From Adiantum capillus-veneris (lineage: Eukaryota > Streptophyta > Polypodiopsida > Polypodiales > Pteridaceae): DNA of 64,000 nucleotides. Shown here piece by piece: positions 35,031 to 50,616 of this stretch. The stretch spans positions 88,192,587 to 88,256,586 of the forward strand of contig CM043966.1 in the NCBI GenBank assembly GCA_014529385.2. The letters run 5' to 3'. Each line of letters opens with the position of its first letter. Within the stretch, counting starts at the first letter, position 1. Both the position numbers and the translations under genes were made by a program. A model generated the notes under the pieces. That model did no database searches and was not told the origin of the DNA. It saw only the letters and a program-made list of their open reading frames with translations.

Positions 35031-38000
35031 TGCCACCCTATGGCCCTTAGGCCACAAGGTCTCCAGATGGGACATATGACACCTTGTGATCCTACGGCGC
35101 TAGGGCCATAGGATCTCCAAAAGGAGCTTATGGAACCCTATGGACCTTGAGATTGTACATTGGCACCCTATGGCCCTTGGGCCACAGGGTCTTCAAAAGG
35201 AACATAGGGCACCCTGTGACCCTAACTCTATAGGGTCTCACATCATACTTTAGGGCATCCTAGGGCCCAAGGGTGGCCATAACAAACATAGGGAACCCCA
35301 TGGTGCACATTAATGGGCAACATGGCAGCCCTTACGGCCCTAGGGCCATAGGATCTCCAAACGGAACATAGGGAACTCTATGGCCCTATAGATCTCTAGA
35401 TGGGACATAGGGCACACTGTGATCCTATGGCACTAGGGCCATAGGATCTTCAGAAGGAACATAGGGAAATTTATGGCCCTTGATATTGTTTATTCCTAAC
35501 CTATGGTCTTGGGCCACAAGGTCTCAAGATGGTACATATAGCATCCTTTGATCCTATGGCTCTAGGTTCCTTATGTTCCTTTTGAAGATCCTATGGATCT
35601 AGTGCCATAGGATCTCGAAAAGGAACATAAGGAACAATATGTCCCTTGAAATTGTACCTTCCCACCCTATGGCCCTTGGGCCACAAGGTCTCCAGATGGG
35701 ACATAAAGCACACTTTGATCCTATGGCCCTACGTTTCTTATGTTCCTTTTGGAGATCCTATGGCCCTAGTTCCATAGGATTCCCATACGTAACACAGGGA
35801 ACCCTATGGCCTTTGAGATTGTACATTGCCACCCTATGGCCCTTAGCCCATAAGATCTCTAGATGGGACATAGGGCACCCTATGATCCTATGGCAGTAGA
35901 TCCATTGGATTTCCAAAAGGAACATAGGGAAACATATGGCCCTTAAGATTGTACATTCCCACCCTACGGCCCTTGGGCCACAAGGTCTCTAGATGGGAAA
36001 TAGGGCATTCTTTGATCCTATGGCCCTAGTTTCGTTATGTTCCTTTTGGAGATCCTATGGCCCTAGGGCCATAGGATCCCATAAGGAACATAGAGAACCC
36101 TATGGCCTTTGAGATTGTACAAGGCCACCCTATGGCCCTTGGGCCATAAGCTCTCTATATTGGACACAAGGCACCTTGTGATCTTATGGCCCTAGGGCCA
36201 TAAGATCTCGAAAGGAACATAGGTAACAATATAGCCATTGAGATTGTACATATCCCCCCTATGGCCCTTAGCCCATAAGATCTCTAGATGGGACATAGGG
36301 CACCCTGTGATCCTATGGCAGTAGAGCCATTGGATTTCCAAAAGGAACATAGGGAAACATATGGCCCTTGAGATTGTACATTCCCACCCTATGGCCCTTG
36401 GGCCACAAGGTCTGTAGATGGGAAATAGGGCATTCTTTGATCCTATGACCCTAGGTTCCTTATGTTCCTTTTGGAGATCCTATGGCCCTAGGGCCATAGG
36501 ATCCCCACAAGGAACATAGAGAACCCTATGGCCTTTGAGATTGTACAATGTCACCCTATGGCCCTTGGGCCATAAGCTCTCTATATTGGACACAAGGCAC
36601 CCTGTGATCCTATGGCTCTAGGGCCATAAGATCTCGAAAAGGAACATAGGGAACAATATATCCCTTGAGATTGTACATTTCCCCCCTATGGCCTTTGGGC
36701 CACAAGGTCTCTAGATGGGACATAAGGCACCCTTTGATTCTCTGGCCATAGGTTCCTTATGTTTGTTTTGGAGATCCTATGGCCCTAGGGCCGTTGGATC
36801 TCCAAATGGAACATAGGGAACCATATGGCCCTTGAGATTGTACATTTCCACCCTATGGCTATTGGGCCACTAGGTCTCTAGATGGGACATAGGGCATTCT
36901 TTGATCCTATGGCCCTAGGTTCCTTACATTCCTTTTGGAGATCCTACATCCCTAGTGCCATAGGATCCCCATAAGGAACATAGATAACCCTATGGCCTTT
37001 GAGATTGTACAGTGCCACCCTATGGCCCTTGGGACATCAGCTCTCTAGATGGGACACAAGGCAGCATGTGATCCTATGCCCCTAGGGACAAAAGATCTTG
37101 AAAAGGAACATAGGGAACAATATGGCGCTTGAGATTTTACATTTCCCCCCTATCGCCCTTGGGCCACAAGGTCTCTAGATGGGACATAAGGCACCCTTTG
37201 ATCATATGGCCATAGGTTCCTTATGTTTGTTTTGGAGATCCTATGGCCCTAGGGCGATTGGATCTCCAAAAGTAACATAAGGAACCATATGGCCCTTGAG
37301 AATGTACATTTCGACCCTATGGCCCTTCGGCCACAAGGTCTATAGATGGGACATAGGGCATTCTTTGATCCTATGGCCCTAGGTTCCTTATGTTTCTTTT
37401 GGAGGTCCTATGGACCTAGTGCCATAGGATCCCCATAAGGAACATAGAGAACCTTATGGCCTTTGAGATTGTACAGTGCCACCCTATGGCGCTTGGGAGA
37501 TAAACTCTCTAGATTGGATAGAAGGCACCCTGTGATCCTATGGCACTAGGGCAATAAGATCGCCAAAAGGAACATAGGGAACAATATGGCCCTTGAGATT
37601 TTACCTTTCCCCCCTATGTGGGACATAAGGCACCCTTTGATCCTATGGCCATAGTCTCCTTATGTTCCTTTTGAAGATCATATGACCCTAGGGCCATACG
37701 ATCCCCATAAGGAAGATAGAGAACCATATGTCCCTTGAGATTGTACATTCCCACCCTATGGCCCTTGGGCCACAAGGTCTCTAGATGGGACATAGGGAAT
37801 TCTTTCATCCTATGGACCTAGGGCGATTGGATCTCCAAAAGGAACATAGGAAACCATATGGCCCTTGAGATTGTATATTCCCACCCTATGAACCTTGGGC
37901 CACAAGGTCTCTAGATGGGACATAGGGCATTCTTTGATCATATGGCCATAGGTTCCTTATGTTCCTTCTGGGGATCCTATGGCCCTAGGGCGATTGGATC

Positions 38001-40324
38001 TCTAAAATGAACATAGGGAACCATATGGCCCTTGATATTGTACATTCCCACCCTATGGCCCTTGGGCCACAAGGTCTGTAGATGGCACATAGGGCATTCT
38101 TTGATCCTATGGCCCTAGGTTCCTTATGTTCCTTTTGGAGATCCTATGGCCCTAGGGCCATAGGATCCCCACAAGGAACATAGAGAACCCTATGGCCTTT
38201 GAGATTGTACAATGTTACCCTATGGCCCTTGGGCCATAAGCTCTCTATATTGGACACAATGCACCCTGTGATCCTATGTCCCTAGGGCCATAAGATCTCG
38301 AAAAGGAACATAGGGAACAATATATCCCTTGAGATTGTACATTTCCCCCCTATGGCCTTTGGGCCACAAGGTCTCTAGATGGGACATAAGGCACCCTTTG
38401 ATTCTCTGGCCATAGGTTCCTTATGTTTGTTTTGGAGATACTATGGCCCTAGGGCCATTGGATCTCCAGAAGGAACATAGGGAACCATATGGCCCTTGAG
38501 ATTGTACATTCGCACCCTATGGCCCTTGGGCCACAAGGTCTGTACATGGGACATAAGGCATTCTTTCATCCTATGGCTCTAGGTTTCTTATGTTCCTTTT
38601 GGAGATCCTATGTCCCTAGTGCCATAGGATCCCCATAAGGAACCTATAGAATCCTACGGCCTTTGAGATTGTACAGTGCCACCCTATGGCCCTTGGGCCA
38701 TAAGCTCATTAGATGGGACACAAGGGCCCTGTGATCCTATGGCTCTAGGGCCAAAAGATCTTCAAAAGGAACATAGGGAACAATATGGCCCTTGAGATTG
38801 TACATTTCCCCCCTATGGCCCTTGGGCCACAAGGTCTCTAGATGGGACATAAGGCACCCTTTGATCCTATGGCCATAGGTTCCTTATGTTTGTTTTGGAG
38901 ATCCTATGGCCCTAGGCCCATTGGATCTCCAAAAGGAACATAGGGAACCATATGGCCCTTGAGATTGTACATTTCCACCCTATGGCCCTTGGGCCACAAC
39001 GTCTGTACATGGGACATAGGGCATTCATTGATCCTATGGACCTAGGTTCCTTATGTTCCTTTTGGAGATCCTATGTCCCTAGGGCCATACGATCCCCATA
39101 AGGAACATAGAGAACCATATGGCCCTTGAAATTGTACGGGGGAACCCTATGGCCCTTGGGCCATAAGCTCTCTAGATGGGACACAAGGCACCCTGTGATC
39201 CTATGGCCCTAGGGCCATAAGATCTCAAAAAGGAACATAGGGAAAAAAATTGTCCTTGAGATTTTACCTTTCCCTTCTATGGCCCTTGGGCCACAAGGTC
39301 TCTAGATGGGACATAAGGCACCCTTAGATCCTCTGGCCATAGGTTCCTTATGTTTGTTTTGGAGATCCTATGACACTAGGGCCATTGGATCTCCAAAAGG
39401 AACATAGGGAACCATATGGCCCTTGAGATTGTACATTCCCACCCTATGGCCCTTGGGCCACAAGGTCTGTAGATGGGACATAGGGCATTGTTTGATCCTA
39501 TGGCCCTAGGTTCCTTATGTTCCTTTTGGATATCCTATTGCCCTGGTTCCATAGGATCCCTACAAGGAACATAGAAAACCCTATGTCCTTTGAGATTGTA
39601 CAGTGCCACCCTATGGCCCTTGGGCCATAAGCTCTCTAGATGGGACACAAGGCACCCTTTGATCCTATGGCGTTAGGGCCATAAGATCTCAAAAAGGAAC
39701 ATAGGGAACAATATTGCCCTTGAGATTGTACCCTTCCCCCCTATGCCCCTTGGGCCACAAGGTCTTTAGATGGGACATAAGGCACCCTTTGATCCTTTGG
39801 CCATAGGTTCCTTATGTTTGTTTTGAAGATCCTATGGCCCTAGGGCCATTGGATCTCCAAAAGGAACATAGGGAACTATATGTCCCTTGGGATTGTACAT
39901 TTCCACCCTATGGCCCTTGGGCTACAAGGTTTGTACATGGGACATAGGGCATTCTTTGATCCTATGGACCTAGGTTCCTTATGTTCCTTTTGGAGATCCT
40001 ATGGCTCTAGGGCCATAGGATCCCCATAAGGAACATAGAGAACCATATGGCCCTTAAGATTGTATAGTGTCACCCTATGGCCCTTGGGCCATAAGCTGTT
40101 TAGATGAGACACAAGGAACCCTATGATCCTATGGCCCTAGGGCCATAAGATCTCGGAAAGGAACATAGGGAACAATATGGCCCTTAAGATTTTACCTTTC
40201 CCCCCTATGGCCCTTGGGCCACAAGGTCTCTAGATGGGACATAAGGCACCCGTTGATCCTATGGCCATAGGTTCCTTATGTTTTTTTTGGAGATCCTATG
40301 GCCCTAGGGCCATTGGATCTCCAA
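35030..40324. repeat. Main tandem array, left part (about 130- and 165-bp units with CCTATGGCC palindromes)
   Basis: Units repeat GAGATTGTACATT..CACCCTATGGCCCTTGGGCCACAAG..CTCTAGATGGGACATA..GATCCTATGGCCCTAGG.. The anchor GAGATTGTAC recurs at spacings that alternate near 131 and 166 bases, giving composite periods of about 430 bases. The core is a palindrome with half-site CCTATGGCCCT. A few dozen units are present, diverged by point changes and without coding capacity. The array is interrupted at GATCTCCAA (40316-40324) by the insertion at 40325 and resumes at 44301. Confidence 0.92.
40316..40324 (+). repeat. Left 9-bp target duplication GATCTCCAA of the Mutator-like insertion
   Basis: GATCTCCAA belongs to the array unit (GATCTCCAAAAGGAACATAG elsewhere) and recurs at 44301-44309, where the array resumes. 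Confidence 0.85.
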
Positions 40325-42327
40325 GAGGAATCCCAAACTCCGAGCGAGCCATTTTGAGCTAGCACAAAATCGAGCAATATTTGGCAAAGCATCTTGAATA
40401 CATCCACATTGTATAATTGTTGCAATTTAAGATTAAGTAATAAAGTAACATACTCTCCTTTATCTATTTCTATGCCCCCCACTTCACATATAATGCATCT
40501 TCTTCATCATCTATTTTTATAGCATCCAAACTTCACGTGTGCTTCAAAAACGTCAATAGATGCAAAGATGTTTGGTCTTCAATGGCCTCCAAATATTCTT
40601 TCAAAGAGTAACCTTGATCTCAAACATTGTACATCAGAGGACCAAGGATATATAGAATATGCCTATCCATGTGAAGCCAGAATCTAAGGGAGTTAGATAT
40701 TCAACAATGAAAGTGAAACTTTTTTTAGGGGGAAGCAAGTAACTCTCATGATGACAATCCTAAAGGCAATAGATAGCACATCATAATTCACACATAGTAC
40801 TTCTTTCAAAAGAAGTGGATAACCCCTACCAAGGATGTACACGTGACCTTCAATTTCTTTGAGTTTTTGGTAATCCTTTATAGTGGTGGTTGTTTACAAC
40901 AACCCGCTAATAGCAATCCTCATCAATGTTCATGAAAATCCCTTTATAGGTAATACTTTAGTGATTTTTTTTGGCAAATTGGACCATATTTCTAACTATA
41001 TTTACTATATTTTCTTGCCAAATCTAATAGACTTTTTGGGTTTCACTCTGCTCTCATCTGGTTGTACTAAGTTTCTAACTAGCTCTAGGCTAAGTTGACA
41101 TATTTTTTCGGATTAGTGGTCCGGCCTCGTCATCAAGAGGGCTACTTCATTTAATTGAAGAAATAACATTTTTCCCAGGTTGAAGTTACTCAAAATCTAA
41201 ACGCTAACAAGACTGAAGCCCTTGACATATGAGTACGTCAATTGGAGGAGGCTCGGTATGAGCTCACCCTATAAAAGATGGCCTTTCTCTATTGCACATG
41301 ATCGTGGTCACTCGAGTGTGGGTGTCATCTCATGTTCAGTGGCACCCTCCCTAATATTGGCGATCCCTTCCCATTGTCCAACACTCACCTCAGGTGCATG
41401 TGATTCGTTAAACGTACTGAATTTTTGGACTCTTTTAAAGTCTCGATGAGGATAGTCCATCCAGGGTTTATCAAATCCTTATATAGGGCGCCAATATGCA
41501 ATGCAAGACATGCGTCTAAAGAGTGTTGAAGAAAGATCGCTCTCTCTCTCTCTCTCTCTCTTTTATTTGCCTTTCAAGTGGCCTGACTAGCAGGCAAAAA
41601 TAAATTTATTTCCAGCTACATTTTGCATAGAATTGTTCAAATACCGATCGGTATCTGACAATCTCTACTGGTATGTACACGTTTTATGTGTGCTTATTAA
41701 AAACTGAAGTGGAAAAATTTGGTGCCTAGTTCACTTGGCAGTTCTCATCAGCTCACCACCAAAGCCAGGTCTTTGCATCTTGAGTTCTGCACTCTCGAGG
41801 ACGCAGATCGCATTTTTGAAGAAGACGAGATGCCATTCTGGTTGTGCGCTCCTACTGGCTTTTGTACAATGACTCACGGTCGGAGCAGTGCTCGAAAAAA
41901 ACTTTTTTCCAAAAACTTGGCAAACCTACATATGTAAAACAACAGAGGTAAATTGAAAAAAATTGAAGGTTTTTACACCATATTACACTAATTTTTTCAA
42001 GTTTTTGTAGGTTTTTTCACCTTTAAATACTACACTAAACCTAGGTTTTTTTCGAGCATTGGCTCAGTTGGGATACATGTGGCGGCTGTAGAGCACGGCA
42101 TCCTCGGAGGAGATGTGCTGCAAATTCTGGCAGCATCGCTGGCTGTATTGACTGGTGCGTTCACGTTGCTACCCACGACGCTGCTCCATGAAGTCGGCAC
42201 AAGCCTGGAGGCGCATATGCCACTTGCTTTCGTGACTGTCGGCAGCAGTACTGCTTACTGCCAGCTGTGCCAGCAGCGCCAAAACCGTGATCATCATTTT
42301 GCAGGACATGCTTGGCGTAGGCTAGTA

Positions 42328-42330
<3 letters not shown>
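40325..42330. other. Interior of the Mutator-like insertion, no gene found
   Basis: Short open frames (for example 41222-41449, 41719-41937 and 42079-42423) have no recognisable domain. The last runs into a CT tract. It could be captured host gene debris, which Mutator-like elements often carry, but I cannot identify a source. Confidence 0.4.
41539..41561. repeat. (CT)n tract, short
   Basis: Perfect CT run within the Mutator-like insertion. Confidence 0.9.

Positions 42331-42331
<1 letters not shown>

Positions 42332-42415
<84 letters not shown>
42332..42415. repeat. (CT)n microsatellite, about 42 units
   Basis: Perfect CT tract. Poly-(LS) and poly-(RE) frames through it are artefacts. Confidence 0.97.
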
Positions 42416-42418
<3 letters not shown>

Positions 42419-42837
42419 GATGAATTTTTCTCCCTCAAGATTCTGCATGCAAATAAAAAGGAACATCCTCTGAACATGCACTGGCGTTTGCCCACTTCCT
42501 TGCACAACTGTACATGCAGTATCTGCGATCATATGTGACAAAGCTAAGGCCCAAAATTAACAGCATGTGCAGGCTACTGTGCTATGTATTATTGTAGAGG
42601 CGAATGGGTACTTTTGAGTGGGCGACCCTACCCTATGGGTGCTGGCCTATCAAGACACCTGCTAATCAATCAGAATAGCGTGTTGCAGTCAGCTCTTGAT
42701 ACACAGCACTTGGCGGCTCTGTAAGATGAGGGTGCCAGATGCAGTCAGGTCTCGATATCAAGCACTTGGAGGGTCTGTAAGATGAGCGTGCTAAATGCAA
42801 TGATGAAGCCAGAATTTCCCAATTTTCACAAGAAGCC

Positions 42838-42955
42838 TGCCTGTAGCCATCCACGCCGGCGTGGATGGCTATAGGCAATTGGTACTAAGAATGAATTTTT
42901 AAAATAAAAACCTACCTATAGCCATCCACGTCGGCGCAGATGGCTAGAGGCAGTT
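42838..42955. repeat. Two hairpin palindromes (TAGCCATCCACGCC type)
   Basis: 42844-42871 is a perfect 28-base palindrome with half-site TAGCCATCCACGCC, extended on both sides with one mismatch (TGCCTG..TAGGCA). A second, imperfect copy at about 42908-42952 (TAGCCATCCACGTC/GGCGCAGATGGCTA) follows. They probably mark a small foldback element or a cruciform-forming end. Confidence 0.75.
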
Positions 42956-44242
<1,287 letters not shown>

Positions 44243-44300
44243 ATTTCTTGCTTAGTTATTTTCTTGCTCGAAAATATTTGCTCGCCATGTGGTAGGACTC

Positions 44301-47300
44301 GATCTCCAAAAGGAACATAGGGAACCATATGTCCCTTGAGATTGTACATTTCCACCCTATGGCCCTTGGGCCACAAGGTTTGTACATGGGACATAGGGCA
44401 TTCTTTGATCCTATGGACCTAGGTTCCTAATGTTCCTTTTGGAGATCCTATGGCCCTAGGGCCATAGGATCCCCATAAGGAACATAGAGAACCATATGGC
44501 CCTTAAGATTGTATAGTGTCACCCTATGGACCTTGGGCCATAAGCTCTCTAGATGAGACACAAGGAACCCTGTGATCCTGTGGCCCTTGGGCCATAAGCT
44601 CTCTAGATGAGACACAAGGAACCCTGTAATCCTATGGCCCTAGGGCCATAAGATCTCAAAAATCAACATAGGGAACAATATGGCCCTTGAGATTTTACCT
44701 TTCCCCCCTATGGCCCTTGCGCCACAAGGTCTCTAGATGGGACATAAGGCACCCTTTGATCCTACGGCCATAGGTTCCTTATGTTTGTTTCGGAGATCCA
44801 ATGGCCCTAGGGACATTGGATCTCCAAAAGGAACATAGGGAACCATATGGCCCTTGAAATTGTACATTCCCACCCTATGGCCCTTGGGCCACAAGGTCTC
44901 TAGATGCAACATAGGAAATTCTTTGATCTTATGGCCCTAGGTTTCTTATGTTCCTTTTGAAGATCCTATGGCCCTAGTTCCATAGGATCCCCATAAGGAA
45001 CCTAGAGAACCCTATGTTGTTTGAGATTGTACAGTGCCACCCTATGGCCCTTCGGCCATAAGCTCTCTAGATGGGACATAAGGCACCCTGTGATCCTATG
45101 GCCCTAGGGCTTTAAGATCTCGAAAACGAACATAGAGAAGAATATGACCCTTGAGCTTGTACCTTTCCCCCCTATGTCCCTTGGGCCACAAGGTGTCTAG
45201 CTGCGACATAATCAGCCTTTGATCCTCTGGCCATAAGTTCCTTATGTTTATTTTGGAGATCCTATGGCCCTAGGGCCATTGGATCTCCAAAAGGAACATA
45301 GGGAACCATATGTCCTTTGAGATTGTACATTCCCACCCTATGGACCTTGGGCCATAAGGTCTATAGATGGGACATAGGGCATTCTTTCATCCTATGCACC
45401 TAGGTTCCTTATGTTCCTTTTGGAGATCCTATGGCCCTAGGGCCATAGGATCCCCATAAGAGACATAGAGGCCCTTGAGATTGTACATTCCCACCCTATG
45501 GCCCTTGGGAACCTAGGGCCATAGGATCCCCATAAGGAACAAGGCACCCTGTGATCCTATGGCCCTAGGGCCATAAGATCTCAAAAAGGAACATAGGGAA
45601 CAATATGGCCATAGGTTCCTTATGTTTGTTTTGGAGATCCTATAGCCTTAGGGCCATTGGATCTCCAAAAAGAACATAGGGAACCATATGTCCCTTGAGA
45701 TTGTACATTCTCACCCTATGGTCTTTGGGCAACAAGGTCTGTTGATGGGACATAGGGCATTCTTTCATCCTATGGACCTAGGTTCCTTATGTTCCTTTTG
45801 GAGATCCTATGTCCCAAGGGCCATAGGATCCCCATAAGGAACATAGAGGCCCTTGAGATTTTACATTCCCACCCTATGGCCCTTGGGAACCTAGGGCCAT
45901 TGGGTCGCCAAAAGGAACATAGGGAACCATATGGCCCTTGAGATTGTACATTCCCACCCTATGGTCCTTGGGACACAAGGTTTTTAGGTGGGACATAGGG
46001 AAATATTTGATCCTATGGACCTAGGTTCTTTTGGAGATCCTATGCCCCTAGGGCCATAGTATCCCCATAAGTAACATAGAGATGCATATGGCCCTTGAGA
46101 TTGTACAGTGTCACCCTATGGCCCTTGGGCCATAATCTCTTTAGATGGGACACAAGCGACCCTGTGATCCTATGGCCCTAGGTCCATAAGATCTCGAAAA
46201 GGAACATAGAGAAAGATATTGCCCTTGAGATTGTACATTTCCCCCCTATGGCCCGTGGGCCACAAGGTCTCTAGATGGGTTGTAAGGCACCCTTTGATCC
46301 TCTGGCCATAGGTTGCTTATGTTTGTTTTGGAGATCCTATGGGCCTAGGGCCATTGGATCTCCAAAAGGAACATAGGGAACCATATGTCCCTTGAGATTG
46401 TACATTCCCATCCTATGGCCCTTGCGCCACAAGGTCTATAGATGGGACATAGGGCATTCTTTGATCCTATGGACCTAGGTTCCTTATGTTCCTTTTGGAG
46501 ATCCTATCGCCCAAGGGCTATAGGATCCCCATAAGAAATAGAGAGAACCATATGGCGGTTGAGATTGTACAATGTCACCCTATGGCACTTGGGCCATAAG
46601 CTCTCTAGATGGGACACAAGGCACCCTGTGATCCTATGGCCCTAGGGACATAAGATCTTGAAAAGGAACATAGGGACCAATATGGCCCTGGAGATTTTAC
46701 CTTACCTCCCTATGGCCCTTGGGCCACAAGGTCTCTAGATGGGACATAAGGAACCCTTTGATCCTATGGCCATAGATTTCTTATGTTTGTTTTGGAGATC
46801 CTATGGCCCTAGGGCCATTGGATCTCCAAAAGGAACATAGGGAACCATATGGCCCTTGAGATTGTACATTCCCACCCTATGGCCCTTGGGCCACAAGGTC
46901 TCTAAATGGTACATAGGGCATTCTTTGATCCTAGAGCCCTAGGTTCTTTATGTTCGTTTTGGTGATCCTATGGCCCTATGGCCATTGGATATCCAAAAGG
47001 AACATAGGGAACCATATGGCCCTTGAGATTGTACATTCCCACCCTATGGCCCTTGGGCCACAAGGTCTATAGATGGGACATAGGGCATTCTTTGATCCTA
47101 TGGCCCTAGGTTCCTTATGTTCCTTTTGGAGATCCTATAGACTTAGTGCCATACAATCCCCATAAGGAACATAGAGAATTCTATGGCCTTTGAGATTGTA
47201 CAATGCCACGCTATGGCCCTTGGGCCATAAGCTCTCTAAATGGGACACAAGGCACCGTGTGATCCTATGGCCTAGGGCCATATGTTCCTTTTGGAGATCC

Positions 47301-49130
47301 TATGAGCCTAGGGCCATAGGATCTTCAAAAGAAACATATGGAACCCTATGGCCCTTAAGATTGTACATTCCTACCCTATGGCCCTTGGGCCACAAGGTCT
47401 GTAGATGGGACATATGGCACCCTTTGATCCTATTGCCCTAGGTTCCTTATGTTTCTTTTGGAGATCCTATGGCCCTAGTACCATAGGATCTCCAAAAGGA
47501 ACAGAGGGAATCCTATGGCCCTTGAGATTGTACATTCCCACCCTATGGCCCTTAGGCCACAAGGTCTCCATATGGGACATGGAGCACCCTTTGATCCTAT
47601 GGCTCTAGGTTCCTTATGTTCCTTTTGGAGATGTTATGGCCCTAGGGACATAGGATCTCTAAAATGAACATACAAAACCCTATGGACCTTGGAATTGTAC
47701 ATTCCTACCCTATGGCCCTTGGGCCACAAGATCTGTACATGGGACACCCTAAACCCTGTGATCCTATGGCAGTAGGGCCATATGTTCCTTTTGGAGATCT
47801 TATGGCCCTAGGGCCATAGGATCTTCAGAAGGAACATAGAGAACCCTATGGCCCTTGAGATTGTACAATCCTACCCTACGGCCCTTGGGCCACAAGTTCT
47901 GAAGATGGGACATATAGCACCCTTTGATCCTATGGCCCTAGGTTCCTTATATTCCTTTTGGAGATCCTATGGATCTAATGCCATAGGATCTCCAAAAGTA
48001 ACATAGGGAACCCTATGGCCCTTGAGATTGTACATTCCTACCCTATCACCTTTGGGCCACAAGGTCTCTAGATGGAACATAGGGCACCCTTTGACCCTAT
48101 GGCACTTAGGCCACAAAGGTCTCCAGATGGGAGATAGGACACCTTGTGATCCTATGGCCCCAGGGCCATAGGATCTCCAAATGGAACTTATGGAATCCTA
48201 TGGCCCTTGAGAGTGTACATTGGCAGGGCATCCTTTGATCATATGGCCCTAGGGCCATATGTTCCTTTTGGGGATCATATGGCCCTAGTGCCATAGAATC
48301 TCTAAATGGACCATAGGGAAGCCTATGGATCTTGAGATTGTACATCGCCACCCTATGGACCTTGGGCCACAGGGTTTTCAAAAGGAACATAGGGCACCCT
48401 GTGACCCTAAGTCCATAGGGTCTCACATCATACTGGAGGGCATCCTAGGGCCCAAGGGTGGCCATAACGAGCATAGGGAACCCCATGGTGCACATTAATG
48501 GGCAACATGACAACCCCATGCCCCTAGGGCCCTAGGGCCATAAGATCTCCAAAAGGAACATAGGGAGCACTATGGCCCTTGAGATTGCACATTGCCACCC
48601 TATGACCCTTGGGCCACAAGATCTCCAGATGGGACATAGGGCAACTTGTGGTCCTATGGCCCTAGGAAACCATATTGTTCCTTTTAGAGATCTTGTGGCC
48701 CTATTGTTTCTTTTGGACATAGAGCACCATGTGATCTTATGGACCTAGGGCCATAGGATCTTCAATAGGAACATAGGGAACCCTATGACCCTTGAGATTG
48801 TACATTGACACCCTATGGCCAGATGGGACATTGGTCACCCTATAGTACGATGTGAGACCACCCTATGGCCTTATGGTCATAGGGTGACTTAGGGCCATAT
48901 GTTACTCTTTAGTATGAGGTGAAACCCTATGGACTTATGGCCATAGGGTGCCCTAGGGCCATAGGTTACCCTCTAGTATGAGATGAGATCCTATGGCCTC
49001 TAGTATGAAGTGACACCCTATGGCCTTATGGCCATATTGTGCCATGGGGCCATATGATTCCCTCTATTTTGATGTGAGACCTATGGCCTTATGGCCATAG
49101 GGTGTCCTTTGTAGCCACACCCTGTCTGCC
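44301..49130. repeat. Main tandem array, right part
   Basis: Same unit family as 35030-40324, starting in mid-unit at the second GATCTCCAA. It becomes more irregular towards 47.2 kb with local rearrangement and partial units (near 45460-45560 units are truncated and fused). After about 48.8 kb the pattern changes to short CCCTATGGCCTTATGGCCATAGGGTG blocks. Open frames inside (for example 47190-47608, 48106-48426) are repeat translations. Confidence 0.9.
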
Positions 49131-49905
49131 CTTCTAAAGATTATATGTGTAGTTTTATTTTAGTGACCCAGGGCCATAGGGTTCTCTCTATGCCATCGAG
49201 GGCTGAAGGCCGTAGGGTCCCCTCTATGCTAGTAAGATCCTATGGCCCCAAGGCCACAAGGTGCCCTCATTATTTCAAAAAAACCCTCTATGCTCTATGC
49301 TCTATATTAGGAACCTATAGCCTTCACGCCATAGGGTCCCATGTATGCCATAGGGAGCTATATTTGTCAATAAAAAACACTATTTTCTCTATATTGGCAC
49401 CATGTGGCTTGAAGGCCATAGGGTCCCCTCTATTCTAGTAAGAGTCTCTCCATGCTCTATATTGGCACCCTTTTGCCTAAAGTCCATAGGGTCCGCTCTA
49501 TGCTAGTAAGAACGGATATATGCTCTATATGGAACCCTGTATGCTAGAAACCACTATGAGGGTTTTTTGGCAACCTATGGCCATACGATGCTCTCTTTAT
49601 GGCCATAGGGTTTGTTGAATACTAAGGAAAACTCTCCATGGTCTATATCTGGGCATCTAATGGCGGTTGTGCCATTTGCTAATAAGAAACCACCATTTCT
49701 CTAGGTTTTTCTTCTATTGTTTTACGACAACAAGGTGCCATGCTCCATGGCAATAATTTAAAAAAACCTAAATGCTCTACATTGACACCCTATGGCGCAG
49801 GGCCCAGGTGTGATCTATGCTACCCTAAACCCCTCTATGCTCTACGTTGACACCCTACGGCCCCAGGGCCACAAGGTGCTCTCTCTCTCTCTCTCTCTGA
49901 TTTAA
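49131..49905. repeat. Diverged palindrome-bearing repeats at the array edge
   Basis: Irregular CCTATGGCC/GGCCATAGGGT motifs with intervening CTCTATGCTCTATATT-type sequence. A short CT run occurs at about 49880-49899. No gene. Confidence 0.7.
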
Positions 49906-50541
49906 ATTGTTAATTTGGCCTTATTATCAGTCCTCCCTCTCTCTCGGCTTCCTCTCCTCTGATTGTCTCTCTTACTCTCCTTTCTCTCTCACTCCAAACA
50001 ACTATTTATCTCCCTCTTCTCATCTCTCCCCATTCATAAAGGGCTTCAATATCTACCGGTGGTATCGTCATTCACGCACCCCCTACCACATCTCCTCTTT
50101 CTAGGACCTATCTCACACCAACAGAAAGGTTAGTTCTTTTCTGTTTTTCTGTTTTACTGTTTTAATGTTTTACAGTTTTACAATTTTACAATTTTACTGT
50201 TTTACAGTTTTAATATTTTTTTTATAGAGAGCGGTAAATATTTTTTTTTAAAAATATTGAGCTTACCTGTGAGGCACTGTGTAGAGAGGGAGAGAGAACG
50301 CGAAAGAGGCGGCACCATAGGGCGGCAACGAGCGGCTATTCGATGTCGTGAGAGGGCGGCACCACAGGCGTAGCAAGGGCGACAGAGGGGCGCAAAAGAG
50401 GCATTTGGGAGAGGCGTAGGGAGGGCGCACGGAGGGTGTTTAGGAGAGGAGAAAGGAGCGCGCACGGAGGGCGTTTAGGAGAGAAGCAAGGAGCGCGCAG
50501 AGCTGTGCTCGAGAGAGAAGACTAGGGTTTCCAAAATTTTG

Positions 50542-50616
<75 letters not shown>

